DNA of 64,000 nt, taken from Prorocentrum cordatum. Its lineage: Eukaryota > Sar > Dinophyceae > Prorocentrales > Prorocentraceae. Below the pieces are notes generated by a model. The model searched no databases, was not told the DNA's origin, and saw only the letters and a list, made by a program, of their open reading frames with translations. Made by a program: the position numbers and the translations under genes. Within the stretch, counting starts at the first letter, position 1. Each line of letters starts with the position of its first letter. Positions 20,913 through 31,432 of this stretch are shown here, piece after piece. The DNA lies in contig CAUYUJ010020159.1 in NCBI GenBank assembly GCA_963575745.1, forward strand, positions 697,944 to 761,943, read 5' to 3'.

Positions 20913-21821
20913 ATGCCTGAACATGCGCGCAGGGCCAGAAGTGACAGGTCTCCTGCCCAAAAGTCTGCCAAGATGGAGGAGCCGACAGGTGAGGAAATTG
21001 AGGCTCACGCGATGCTTGGAGACAGTCTTCCTTCTACTCCTGGTGTTCCCTCTGATGCCAAAGATCCTTGGCAGGCGGCTGACCCATGGAAGGGAAGGGG
21101 CAAAGATCCTGCTGCGCTCCCTGCCCCGCCTACTCCACCCTCGCGCGGCAGGCCTGCCAAGCGTGAGGAATCTATGTCGCAGGCAACCCCTCCTTCCAAT
21201 CCAGTCGACGTCGAGGAGCTGCTGGCTGCCTTCAAGGCGGAACTCGTCACCACTGTCGATGCCAAGTTCGATGTTGCTCGTATTGCCATGGTCGCCGACA
21301 TCACTACTCACACGTCCAATCTCGTCCGAGCTGTTGCCGCTAAACAGGAGCAAGTCAACATTCAGGTACAAGGTGAACTTCATGCCCTGCGCGCTGCACA
21401 AGAAGCCATGGAGAAATCGCAATAGGAGATGCGTACACAGATTGAGGCGATTCGCAAGGAGCTGTACATTGCGGAGCGGGCCATTCCCAGCAAATATTAT
21501 GCGGACCTCGACGTTTGGGAAAGAGACCCTGACCCATCGATCATGATCGCCATACTCTCTGCCCTCGCCTCTGCTGCTGATGTCGCGGCTGTGCTCGCAC
21601 CGTGGCTCGAGGAGGTAGACATCAAGGAGAATCAGTGGAAGCTCGTTGAAAGCGCCCCCAACAGACGATATACGACCCAGATGGCTGGCGATACGGGGGC
21701 TGCTCAACGAAAGGTACCTGCTACTCGGAGCGCCCTTCGTAATCAAGCTGGATATTGGAAAGACTGTAATGTATCGGCAACGGAGGGTGGTCGTGCCAGA
21801 ATCTACGCCGGTCACGATTAG
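20913..21821 (+). pseudogene. LINE B ORF1-like protein
   Basis: The first ATG in the long frame 3 is at 20913, 169 bases after the spliced leader (MPEHARRARSDRSP). The N-terminal half is basic and Pro-rich. Residues of about 90-200 are helical with heptad-like spacing (for example ELVTTVDAKFDVARIAMVAD, LHALRAAQEAMEKSQ), a probable coiled coil. TAG at 21423-21425 interrupts, and the frame continues QIEAIRKELYIAERAIP. After about 21650 the sense reading appears to change frame. The fold is unrecognised; the ORF1 role is inferred from its place upstream of the endonuclease. Confidence 0.55.
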
Positions 21822-22229
21822 TCTCCCAAGCAAACACGCACTGAAATTCAAACAACAAGGCTGGCAAACATTGCGAAAAACATTCATCCCCATGCGAGAA
21901 TCAAGCACAATAGGACCAAGGGCACTGTCTACTTCGAGGCTTCGAGAGTGTTCCGATGATCACGGTCCAACCTCGTGACATAATGGAGGCACGTCCGAGT
22001 CCTCTCTGGAACTATGGGTTTGTCCATGCGAGGAAGGTGGACCAGAAAACGGTGCAGGACGGTTTCGTTGCTCATTTCTATGCGATGGGAGACCAAGTCC
22101 AGTGGCGTATTTAGTCGTACCACGAATGTATGGCAAGACATCCCCAGCAACATTAACAGGGAAAGTGTGATCGGGACTTGGAAGACACCTGCTCTCCTGC
22201 ATCATCAGCCTGACATAAGAAAGAGGAAG

Positions 22230-23656
22230 TGTGACACATTTCGTGGGTTTTCCCGTGGCCAAGCTATTTTTTCTCTGCAGGAGGTTCATGGCTCTCAGGC
22301 AGAACTTGACTTTCAACGCTATCAACGCATGCTACGGTATGGCGGCATAGATTCCTTTCCGCGCTGCTGGTGGCGTGGTCCTGATTATTCCGATAATGAC
22401 AACAGCATAATTTCAAGCAGGGTTGGATGAGGAGCGCATCGTATATTCGGAGTTGATTCCTGGCCGTGCTCAGCGTCTCGCGATCAAGTCCGTTCTTCTT
22501 CATGAAGGTCATGAAGGTCAAGAGCACACTATGTGAGTCTGCTACAACATTATCAACTTTGGTCTCCCTTCCGAACAGGTGGATTCCCTGACAGCCAGGA
22601 TCGCTGCTGAGACCCAGATTGCTGCACAATGTCCAGAAAAGGGCCACAGTATTAGTTATGGGTGACTTCAATTTTTCGGCCGACGCGCCCATGCATCTTC
22701 ATGTTCCAGAGATAGACACAGGTCTTCTTGTGCAGCCTCGGCAGCGGGAGCATGGCGCCTCGCGGTGGCTCGCGCTCTCGGACCTTACGGAGCTTGACCC
22801 TGAGAAGCCGACGCGCTATACAGCTGGTGAGCACCAGTTGGCGGCTCTTGACAAAGTTTCCACATCCACGCCACAATGGATGATATTGCAATGGGATATC
22901 ACTGCGGCTGTTTTGACAGAGCCAGAACGACTATGTGTACCTGGCATCTCAGATCATGCTCCTGTCTCCATCTCCCTTCGTGGACGGCCTCAACGCCTTC
23001 GAGGCCAACGAGCTGTTTCTGCCTTCCTCTGCAAGCCCAGGGAGTTCCAGGAGATGCTCCAACTGCTGATCAGCCAGTCGGAGTTAGAGAGGGCGTCGCC
23101 GATTCCCAAGTGGCGTGAGCTTAAGAGGTTAAGAGAGGCTGCGCGACCTGCCCGTGACAAACTGGCCCGCTCTGCGACCCCACCTCTGGAGGCTCGTCTG
23201 ATCATTGTTCGCTCGATTTCGAGAGCGGTTCATTTTGTCGACGTAAAGCTTGCCTCAACTCTGCTCCCTCGCGCGCCCATTGCTAAAGATCACACGAAGC
23301 TCGACGGGGCGTCCTCCACGGTCTCGCTGCTCGCCCCCGTGGACTGTTGTCGTCAATGCGAGCAGCTGAGACGTGAGATTCAGGATGCACGAATCGAGGC
23401 TGCCCATGCTCAGGTCCGCGCGGGGCACGCCCCACATCGCGAAAAGAAGCGCCTTCGAGCGCATATGAGGGCTGAGCGACGCAGGGGGGAACTCCGGGCT
23501 CCAAGAGGCAAGGCTCTCCCGCTCCAGGGCCTCGAGGGCCCCCCCCTCTGGCGTCGCTCTCACCTCTCCCTCGGAAATGACCGGCCCTGGGGGGCCAGTG
23601 GGCCGCAGTTTTTGCATCGAATTCGGCCCCGCTCGGGCATCTTCGAACGCGCCTAG
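22230..23656 (+). pseudogene. LINE B AP-type endonuclease and linker
   Basis: Frame 3 at about 22262-22294 gives FSLQEVHGS, the LQEvHG motif with the metal-binding Glu of LINE endonucleases. In frame 2 from 22619, VLVMGDFNFSADAP supplies the Asp/Asn motif and GISDHAPVSISL (about 22943-22978) the terminal SDH catalytic triplet. Between them several frameshifts and stops occur (about 22430-22620). The rest to 23656 is an Arg/Glu-rich linker that resembles the usual endonuclease-RT spacer only by position. Confidence 0.75.
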
Positions 23657-23817
23657 AGAAGCACGTTAAGCCGTGTGATTTGTCTGAGGTTTCGCCCCCG
23701 ACGCGGGAGATAATTTAGCCTTCGATCGACTGCGCCTCGCCGGCGGCCCCAGGCCTTGACGGGCTTCCGCGCGCTGCTCAGCAGCAGACTCGTCTGGCGG
23801 GTCCCGTTCTCTTCGAT

Positions 23818-24348
23818 TTGCTTCAGGTTCTCTTGAGTGGGCATCCCCCGCCTTTTGAGCTGAATGAGCTACTTCTGGTGTTTGCCCCTAAGGGTAGACG
23901 CGCTGAAGACTCGTCGTTTGTTCTTCGCGAGCCTGCTGCCACGAGGCCACTGGCGCTCAAAAACACAGATGCCAAGATTCGTGCCTCGGCGTGCAATTAC
24001 TCCCTCAAGCCGGTTCTCACGCGTGACGCACGCCCTGGCCAGAGAGGATTCGTGGCTCAGCGGAACGTTACTCTCCTCGACACGTCTGCACGTCTTGCCA
24101 GCATGCAGCCTGCCGTGCAGGATAAGCTGCCTGCTCTGCTCTTACTGGATTTTGGAAATGCTTCCCCTCTCGCTGTCATCTCTTTCTCTGGTGTTTGCTT
24201 GAGCTCACCAATCTCCCTCTCGGCTTTCAGCATTTCGCTCGTGCAACTTATTCATTCGCTGCCGCTTCTGTAGTTTTGCAAGGCCTCTGTTCCTTTTTTT
24301 TGATTCGTTGAGTCGGGCGTCATGCAGGGTGGCCCACTTAGCGGCGCA
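23818..24348 (+). pseudogene. LINE B reverse transcriptase, N-terminal half (to motif B)
   Basis: Frame 1. FELNELLLVFAPKG then RPLALKNTDAKI (about 23950) are conserved pre-A blocks. QRGFVAQRNVTLLD precedes motif A LLLDFGNASPL (about 24142-24174), which retains the catalytic Asp. After stops at 24271 (TAG) and 24301 (TGA) the same frame reads VESGVMQGGPLSGA, a clear motif B. The protein is cut there by the satellite insert. Confidence 0.8.
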
Positions 24349-24479
24349 GTGCGGAAAGTGCGCCAGTGGGTCTCCCTGAATACACTAAAGGGGGGGGGGG
24401 TCCAGACCCCCCCCCTCCGTCCCTTGAAGGGGGGGGAGGGGGCGGGGGGGGGTCGGACCCCCCTCCCCCTCGTGTAGGG

Positions 24480-25990
24480 AGTGCGGAGTTGGGAGTAGGG
24501 AGTGGTGAGTAGTGAGTAGTGAGTTAGTGCGTAGTGAGTAGTGAGTATTGGGTAGTGAGTAGTAGTGAGTAGTGAGTATGGGTTGTGGGTAGTGAGTGGC
24601 AAGTAGGGAGTGGGGAGTGGGGAGTAGGGAGTAGTGAATACTGAGTAATTAGTGTGTACTAATAAGTGAGTAGTGAGTGGCGAGTCGTGAGTTGTGAGTA
24701 GTGAGTAGCGAGTCGCGAGTAGTGAGTACTGAGTAGGGAGTAGGGAGTAATGAGTACTGGGTAGTGAGTAATGGGTAGTGAGTAGTGAGTATGGGCAGTG
24801 GGTAGTGAGTGGCAAGTAGGGAGTCGGGAGTAGGGAGAGGGGAGTAGGGAGTAGTGAATAGTGAGTAGTTAGTGTGTATTAATAAGTGAATAGTGAGTGG
24901 CGAGTCGTGAGTTGTGAGTCGTGAGTAGCGAGTCGCGGGTAGTGAGTACTGAGTAGGGAGTAGGGAGTAGTGAGTACTGGGTAGTGAGTAGTGGGTAGTG
25001 AGTAATGGGTGGCGAGTAGTGATTAGTGAGTAGTGAGTTGTGGGTGGTGCGTAGTGCGAACTGAGTAGTGAGTGGTGAGTAGTGAGTAGTGAGTAGCGAG
25101 TAGTGAGTAGTGAGTAGCGAATAGTGAGTAGTGAGTAGTGGGTACTGAGTAGTACGTAGTGCGTAGTGAGTAGTGAGTAGTGAGTAGTAGTGAGTAGTGA
25201 TGATTAGTGAATAGAAAGTAGTGGGTAGTGGCAGTGGTAGTAAGTAGTGAGTAGCGAGTAGTGAGTAGTGAGTAGTGAGTAGTGAGTAGAGTGTAGTCAG
25301 TAGTGAGTAGTGGGTAGTGATTAGTGAGTAACGAGTAGGGAGTAGCGAGTCGTGAGTAGTGAGTAGTGAGTGCTGAGTAGGGAGTCGGGAGTAGTGAGCA
25401 GTGAGTAGTAAGAAGTGGGTCGCGAATAGTGGGTTGTGAGTAGCGATTGGTGAGTAGTGGGTCGTGAGTAGTGACTAGTGACTAGTGACTAGTGAGTTGT
25501 GACTAGTGACTAGAGACTATGTAGTGAATCGTGAGTAGGGAGTAGTATGTAGTGAGTAGTGAATAGTGAGTAGCGGGGAGTAAGTAGTGAGTATTGAGTA
25601 GCGGGTATCGGAGTAGCGAGTAGCGAGTACTGAGTACTGTGTAGTCAGTATTGTGTAGGGAGTGGGGAGTAGCGAGTAGCGAGTAGTGGGTAGTGAGTAG
25701 TGATGAGTGGGCAATGAGTAGTTAGTAGTGAGTAGTGAGTAGTGGATAGTGGGTAGTGGGTAATGAGTAGTGATTATTGAGTAGTGAATAGGGAGTAGTG
25801 AGTCGTGCTTAGTGAGTATTGAGTAGTGGGTAGTAAGGAGTGAGTAGTGAGTAGGGAGGAGGGAGTAGTGAGTAGGGAGTAGTGAGTAGCGAGTAGTGGG
25901 TGGTGGGTAGTGAGTAGTGGAGAGTGAGTAGTGAGTCGTGAGTAGCGAATAGCGAGTATTGAGTAGGGGGTAGTGAGTAGGGGGCTGGGG
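24480..25990 (+). repeat. GAGTAGT 7-bp satellite
   Basis: About 1.5 kb is built mostly of GAGTAGT, with variants such as GGGTAGT, GAGTCGT, GAGTAGC and GAGTAGG. Longer-range repeats also exist: about 24570-24740 and 24780-24950 share TAGTTAGTGTGTA and TAATAAGTGA. At the right end it grades into GGTTAGTGGTTAGGGGG sequence (about 25985-26060). Confidence 0.9.
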
Positions 25991-26060
25991 TTAGTGGTTA
26001 GGGGGTAGGGGGGCCCTCGTGACTCCCTTTGGGGCTGGGGTTAGTGGTTAGCGTTCGGAT

Positions 26061-26290
26061 TCGGGGTTTGGGTTCGGGTCAGGACTAGGGGTAGGGGTGG
26101 CGGGGTCGGGTTCCGGCGTCAAGGGGCGGCGTGGCGAAAGGGGGGGAGGGGGGGGGGGGGGTCCCCGACGACGGGTCGTGGAAAGGGGGGGGGGGGGGCC
26201 GACGACGGATCGGGGAAGGGGGAGGGGGGGGGGCCCGACGACGGATCGGGGAGGGGGGGGGGCGGGGGTCCTAACCCCCCCCCCCTTGGG
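26061..26290. repeat. G-run repeats CGACGACGGATCGGGG at right end of insert
   Basis: CCGACGACGG(A/G)TCG followed by long G runs occurs about three times between 26165 and 26260. It ends in a C run at 26275-26285 that pairs with the G run at the left end of the insert. Confidence 0.6.
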
Positions 26291-26306
26291 GAGATCCAGC
26301 GGCGCA

Positions 26307-27617
26307 CCCTCCACAATGCGGGCCCTCTGCATGGATCCGATAGTTCGTGATGTGCGCAAGGGCTGAATGCATTCCCTGGGGCGGAGGTTGGCGCTTGTGC
26401 GGATGATGTCGGGGCGCCTCTTTGGGGCATTTAAGCTTTCGTGAACTTGACTTGGGTTTTTTGTTATGCTGCGCAGATCCCAGCGGGTCTCCGCTGGAAG
26501 CTTGAGAAGTGCAAATTGAGCCCTGCTGGTGCTGCATTCTCGTGCGAGCTAAAAGAGAGCGCGCAGAGTTTCTTATCTAAGCGAGTGCCCATGTGGGCTG
26601 ACATCCCCATGGTCGGCTGCGCTGAATATTTAGGGGTGTGGACCGGCCCGTCAGCATCGAGACCCGCGATGCGGGCGCGTAAGTGGCGCGGTGTCATGCA
26701 TGATCTTGCTGCGGCAGAGGCCGCCCCCTCAGTTGCAATCGCTCTGTGCAACTCTCGAGCGGTCTCGAAATCTGCTTATATTGCACAGCTCTCGCCAATG
26801 CCGAAATCCATTTCGAAGAGGGGGGGCTGGGCGTTGCGCCGCGTCGCTCCGTTCTTGGTCTCGCACCCGCCCTCGATCTCTCCGCATCTCGTGCGCGGCT
26901 GCGCTCATTCGTTCCGCGCTCTCGACAATTACTAATTGGCGCCCTCTCTGGTCTCGCCGTAAGCAGCAGCGTCAGCAGCGCGCGCCCATGGTCGTCAGGA
27001 CAGCAAACAACTGGCCCCCGCCGCATTGGCGCGCTCGCCCGTGCGCACAGGAATTGCATGCTGCCAGCCAGTCGTTTCCAGCCTGCCCGCGCCTGCACCA
27101 ACGTGTGTTGCATGCCCGCCACGCCCTCGCCGAAGCTCGCAACATCTTCCCAGGGGCGCCCATCCAGAGGACGACCGCCCATGGTGTGGAAGAGGCGACT
27201 TTGGTTGACTCCCTGGGAGATACGATTGCGAAGCGCATATCGAAGTGGGCCTCGAGGCCCCCGACAGCACGTGCTCTCGCGGCTCTAAATTGGCCGAAGT
27301 TGAGAGATGTCATTGTTCGAATGCCTCCAGCATGGCAGATCTCAATGCCGCGGATTCTGGCGGGGGGGTGGACGACGAAACGGCGCATGTCGCGAAGGGA
27401 CTGCCCATGCAAATTCGGATGTCTTCATGAGCTGGACGCACAAGGTCGCGACCTTAGTTGTCCCGAGCTCTGGGCGGCTGTTCTACAGATCTGGGAACCG
27501 AATGACCCGATCGAGACATTCCTTGATCGCAGGCTTGCTTTGTCGGCGAAGATGACAGATGATCAGCGCAAGCTAGTCGCCCAGAGAGTTGTAGTCGCTT
27601 ATCATATGTATCAATAA
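26307..27617 (+). pseudogene. LINE B reverse transcriptase C-terminal half and Cys-rich tail
   Basis: Right after the insert, frame 3 reads PSTMRALCMDPIVRDV, which continues motif B. Motif C is ACADDVG at 26393-26413 in frame 2. The thumb (LRWKLEKCKLSPAGAAF, then WADIPMVGCAEYLGVW) follows to about 26935. Frame 3 from 26691 to the TAA at 27615-27617 carries the C-terminal part, including WPKLRDVIVRMPPAWQ and a CPCKFGC cluster (about 27400-27425). A further Cys-rich stretch (about 27620-27680) lies just beyond the stop. No RNase H is seen. Confidence 0.75.
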
Positions 27618-27733
27618 TGTAAAGAATGCTACGATCGCCACCCCGATCGCCGAGTGTGCGAGGGCTGCTCGTGCCCAATTGCTCCAACAGTTTAAGGGAG
27701 AGGACTAATCGAACCTCATTCCGAGCTACGCGC

Positions 27734-27753
27734 GAGGAGGGAGTAAGATGAGG
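27734..27753 (+). repeat. Right target site duplication of LINE B
   Basis: This is a 20/20 match to 20702-20721. The bases outside the pair differ (G versus C on the left side; T versus A on the right side), so the repeat is exactly 20 bp. Confidence 0.9.
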
Positions 27754-28330
27754 AGGGGGAGGAGGAATAAGAGGAAGAGGAAGATAAATGATATGACGAC
27801 GATGAGGAGGTGGAGGAGGAGGAGGAGGAAGAGGAGGAGGAGAGGGAGCAGGAGGAGGAGGAGGAGGAGTGCAAACTCAAGACGCATCAACGGTGCTGTA
27901 AAGAAACAGCCTTCCAAGTTCCGTCGCACTAGTTCCCTGAAAGAAAGTAGATTCCTTCGTTGCGGGAAGTTGCCCATGCGAAGACAACCGCTTGAGAATC
28001 CTAGACCCTGCCGAAACACCGGTCTGGGGACTTCCAACGCTGCAGGTCAACGCGACTGGTGCGTCCTGACAATCCGAAACCGTGCCATAATTTCATTTCT
28101 GGGACTTCAACGCCGCGAATCAACACGTTTGTCGCGTGCTGACATCTGTATTCCGTGCCAGAACACCATCCCTGGGACTTTGACCGAACGATTTTTTTGT
28201 GACATTGCTGCACGCGTTTATGACGAATGTGCGGGTCGCTCAGGCGAGAGCAACGTTTCTCTGCAAATGTTTGAGACGAGTGCGCGCGGCGCCAAGGCGA
28301 GAGCCATATTTTCAAAACCGCCGGCCCCCC
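27754..28330. repeat. GGA tract and a 73-75-bp tandem repeat
   Basis: 27754-27872 is GGA/GAA-rich. From 28024, 28099 and 28172 three units begin CTGGGGACTTC, CTGGGACTTC and CTGGGACTTT. They share AACGC, CGTGCTGACA or CGTCCTGACA, and CCGTGCCA. The phrase GCGCGCGGCGC then AAGGCGAGA occurs twice just after (about 28284 and 28365). Confidence 0.65.
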
Positions 28331-30030
28331 TTACTTGAAATTGCTCCAAACGTTGGAAGCGATTGCGCGCGGCGCTAAGGCGAGAACCGCAGTATGAAAA
28401 CGACCCACCCTCCATTCGTAAGACGGCTGCGAGTCATCTGCTTCAGTATCACAACTGGCGCAGGAATCTCTGGCGAAATACCCAACCCGCCATGCCGACA
28501 CGTCCGGGAGTGCGGCAGTGAGAGGTTATGTTCATGGGGGAGGGATTTGGGGAGGACACGGAGCAGGATGAGCACGAGAGGCGGGAAGGAAAACATCGAA
28601 CCTGGTTTCGCGTTCTGCCCCGCGTGCCTCTTGGGCCAGACCTGTGTCCGTCGTTATTTGGCCCAGGAGAAGGAGGAGACGACGGAAGGTGAGGGAGGGA
28701 GGGGCGGAGAGGAAGAGGAAGAGGAAGGGAGAAGATAGGAAGAGCAGAAAATAATGTGAGGGAGGGCAGGGAGGAGGCGGGGGAGCCGGGGATGAGCGGG
28801 GAAGTTAGGAACATGAGGTAACGGTGGGGGGGCGGCGGAGGAGGAGGAGGAGGAGGAGGAGGAGGAGGAGGAGGAGGAGGAGGGAGGAGAAGGGTGGAGG
28901 AGGATGCACGAGAAATGGAAGCGGGCATCCAGCTGGCCGCCTCCAACGCCCATCGCAATCGACAGGCAGCCTCGCTTCACCGCTCAGATCCGAAGGATCT
29001 CGGTGGAGAAGGCATCACTGCGCCCGACGCCCGTCATCAGCAGCTTGTCGAGGCGGGAGAGGACGGCCGTGCCCGTCGAGTTGGCCGCAGTCCTGAAGCC
29101 CTTCATGGATTCGTCGCACTGCGCTGCGGCCCTGCTCCCCCGCGCTCGCGCTGCAAACGGTGGGCCTCAAGGGCCGCAGCTCCACTTGGAGTACTAGCCA
29201 CGCCCGTTCCTGACTTGCTCGGCGCTGAGGTCCAGGACGGCCGACCGCACGCTCCCGGGGCACCTCATGGACTGTGCGTTCCAGCGCCCGCACCATAAGC
29301 ACCATCCCGCGGGCCCCTCTCATCGCCCATCGCGGACAAGGGCGAGCCAGGGAGGAGGCGGAGGAGGAGTAGGAGGCGGAGGCGGAGGAGGGGGAGGAGG
29401 AGAGGGAGGGGGAGGGGGACAAGCTAGGTGCGCTCGCGTCATATCTGACGTCCTACCCCTCCCTCCCATCCCTTACCATGGCGCTGATTTTCTCTATCCG
29501 CGGACGCGTGTCGTAGCGGACCTGTGGCTCCGCGCGCGCGTGCGTAGTGGGTGGTGGTGCGCGTGCGTGCGTGCGTGCGTGTGTGCGTGGTTGTGGTGGT
29601 GGTGGTGGTGGTGGTGGTGGTGTGGTGTGTGGTGGTGCTGGTGGTGGTGTGGTGCTGGTGGTGCTGGTGGTGGTTGTGATGGTGGTGGTGTGGTGGTGGT
29701 GGTGGTGGGGTGGTGGTGGTGCGGCGCGGTGGTGGCGGGCGGATGGGCGCGCGAGAAAGAGGCCCGCGCTGGGGCGAGAACGCCATCCTGAACGACGGAG
29801 GCCAAACACCGATCCGAAAATGAGGCCCACGCTGCAGCGGGAGCACGATTCGGAACGATTCGGGAGCAGAAATGAGGCCGGCGCCTCAGCGAGAGCAGCA
29901 TTTTGGAAAAAACGCAGGCGAAAACCCGTTTCCCGGGAATCCTGCGTGTGAAAAAACAGTACGCGGGGGGGGGCCGGCCATCTTCGGGACGCCATCAGGG
30001 GAAGTGGGAGAGTATTTTCATATTCTGTAA
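28331..30030. other. Simple-repeat-rich stretch without recognised gene
   Basis: It contains (GGA)n at about 28836-28882 and 29343-29430, and GTG/GGT repeats at about 29553-29745. Between them the frames are open but show no domain. CCTTCATGGATTCGTCGCAC and neighbouring sequence (about 29100) are unique-looking. Confidence 0.5.
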
Positions 30031-30102
30031 TTGTGGAGGAGGAGGAGGAGGCGGAGGAGGAGGAGGAGGAGGAGGCGGAGGAGGAGGAGGAGGAGGTGGA
30101 GG
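30030..30102 (+). repeat. (GGA)n tract at 3' side of the minus-strand retrocopy
   Basis: About 70 bp of GGA/GCG. A similar GGA tract (31436-31466) flanks the other side of the retrocopy, as expected if a GGA target was duplicated on insertion. Confidence 0.8.
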
Positions 30103-31432
30103 ATTTTCTTCAACATCAGCCACAGGACACGATCCCTGGGCTCTTCCAGCAGCGCGGGCAGGAGGAACTCCAGGGCGGGGACGATGAAGGCCACCACGAC
30201 GAGCCCCGAACACGTCGCAGGAGAAGCCGAGGATAGTACTTCGCCTTCACGTTGCGTTTGGAACGAGCGTCCAGCCGAGTACCCTTGAAACCAACTCTCT
30301 GCGCGCGGGAGCCGTACTCACAATCGTCCACAGCCTCGCGGAGAATACCCTGGGCGAAAACGAAAGGAGCTGCAGCAGCGGTGGGACCGTCACCAACGCA
30401 AGGTGTAGCATCATCATCATCATCTTCACGAGCTGGAGCTTTACGCAGCCAAGCACGGGCGACGAGATCACGAGCAAACCACCACGAAGAGCTCGAGACC
30501 CGATCGACACCATCCACATGGCCATGACGATGCGCAGTAGCAGGCGCCAGCTTGTCCAGGGGCTCGTCGGTCTGAGCCTTCGCAAGCAGGCCGCCCGCCT
30601 CCGCCTTACACTCGGATTCGGTGAACATGAGATGATCCTCACACGCGCTGGCAGGGAGGATGGACGAGTTCGGCTTGACCTCGTCCATCTGCTTGGTGAG
30701 TTGGGCCTCGGACTCGTGCGGCAACGCTGCGCCACCACCCTCAGAGCCATCCGCGGCAAGGGGGTTGACCTGCACGCAGGAAACTTGACAGCAGGCACCA
30801 ACACTTCCAGGAGGTCGTCCACGTTGCACGTACCACCTCGAAACTGATGAGCGCCAGCACCTGGAAAGAAAGGCAGAGCCTCGCGGCACAGCACTGCGGG
30901 TTGAGAGGGGGCCGACGGCGCCGCCAGCATCTCAACGTTCGTATCGCGCTGCAGCCCGCCGACCTCCGCGTGGCATTGCTCCTCGGAAGCAGGTGTCGCC
31001 GAGGGGACGCCTGAGCCTAAGCGTGGGCCCGCCTGGGCTGCGACCCATGCCTCGCGCGGGGCACCAGCACTCGGGCAAGCCGCTGCATGCCATGCAACGT
31101 TCCGTCGTAGACGACGGCCACCAGAAAGACGATCGCCAGCCACAAGGGAGCGAAGAGCAGGCCGTGCAATGTCTTCGCGTCGGGCGACCTCGTCAGCAGG
31201 GCCATGCTGAAGAGAACGCAGCCGATCCACCTCCTTGCGGAGCACGTCGATCTGGCCAAGGAGCTTCCTCACCAGGTTGTCTGCGGCGGCCCGCGCTGCC
31301 GCTGCGCCTCGAAGAGGCGGCTCCCGTAGTGACATGCCCAAGCCCCTGCAGCGCCACACTCCAGACCGGCCATGCGCGAGGGAAATGGCGACCAGGGGGC
31401 TTGAGGCCGGCTTGAGCCAAAATGGCTACGGA
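30103..31432 (-). pseudogene. Spliced-leader-headed processed retrocopy of a host mRNA
   Basis: The minus strand starts with an exact DinoSL at 31432-31411. The first ATG in a useful frame is at 31335-31333 (MSLREPPLRG), giving a helical Leu/Arg-rich N-terminus (NLVRKLLGQIDVLRKEVDRL). A shifted frame at about 31180-31080 encodes a membrane-like segment, LLFAPLWLAIVFLVAVV. Another frame (30889-30230) is Glu/Ala-rich. A third frame near 30200-30110 ends in a hydrophobic stretch, FIVPALEFLLPALLEE, vaguely like the LETM1 membrane motif. No introns are evident, and the frames need at least two indels. The product is not identified; a membrane protein is plausible. Confidence 0.55.
31411..31432 (-). 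other. Exact dinoflagellate spliced leader (relict) at 5' end of the retrocopy
   Basis: The plus strand reads CTTGAGCCAAAATGGCTACG then GA; its reverse complement equals the 22-nt DinoSL consensus, with T at the variable first base. A weaker CCGGCCTCAAG directly downstream (31410-31400) could be the stump of an older leader. Confidence 0.93.

Larger units (their letters stand above)
24349..26306. mobile_element. Satellite-bearing insert inside LINE B RT
   Basis: The block separates RT motif B (left) from the sequence leading to motif C (right). The 9-bp word AGCGGCGCA, read as Ser-Gly-Ala on both sides, ends the left flank (24340-24348) and recurs at 26298-26306, a candidate target duplication. 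Near the left edge GGGTCTCCCTG... runs into an AAAGGGGGGGGG tract. The reverse complement of the right edge reads GGATCTCCCCAAGGGGGGGG, so the ends are imperfect inverted repeats. The core (about 24480-25990) is a GAGTAGT satellite. Confidence 0.6.
20722..27733 (+). mobile_element. LINE B: full-length non-LTR retrotransposon headed by a spliced leader
   Basis: The element lies between 20-bp perfect direct repeats. It starts with a DinoSL-like 22-mer and has, in order, an ORF1-like region, AP-type endonuclease, RT and a C-terminal Cys-rich region, all on the plus strand. The length is 7,012 bp, of which about 1,958 bp (24349-26306) is a later satellite-bearing insert in the RT. There is no poly-A tail; the last bases are CCGAGCTACGCGC. 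Long target duplications are typical of LINE target-primed integration. In-frame stops (TAG 21423, TAG 24271, TGA 24301) and frameshifts show the copy is dead. Confidence 0.88.
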
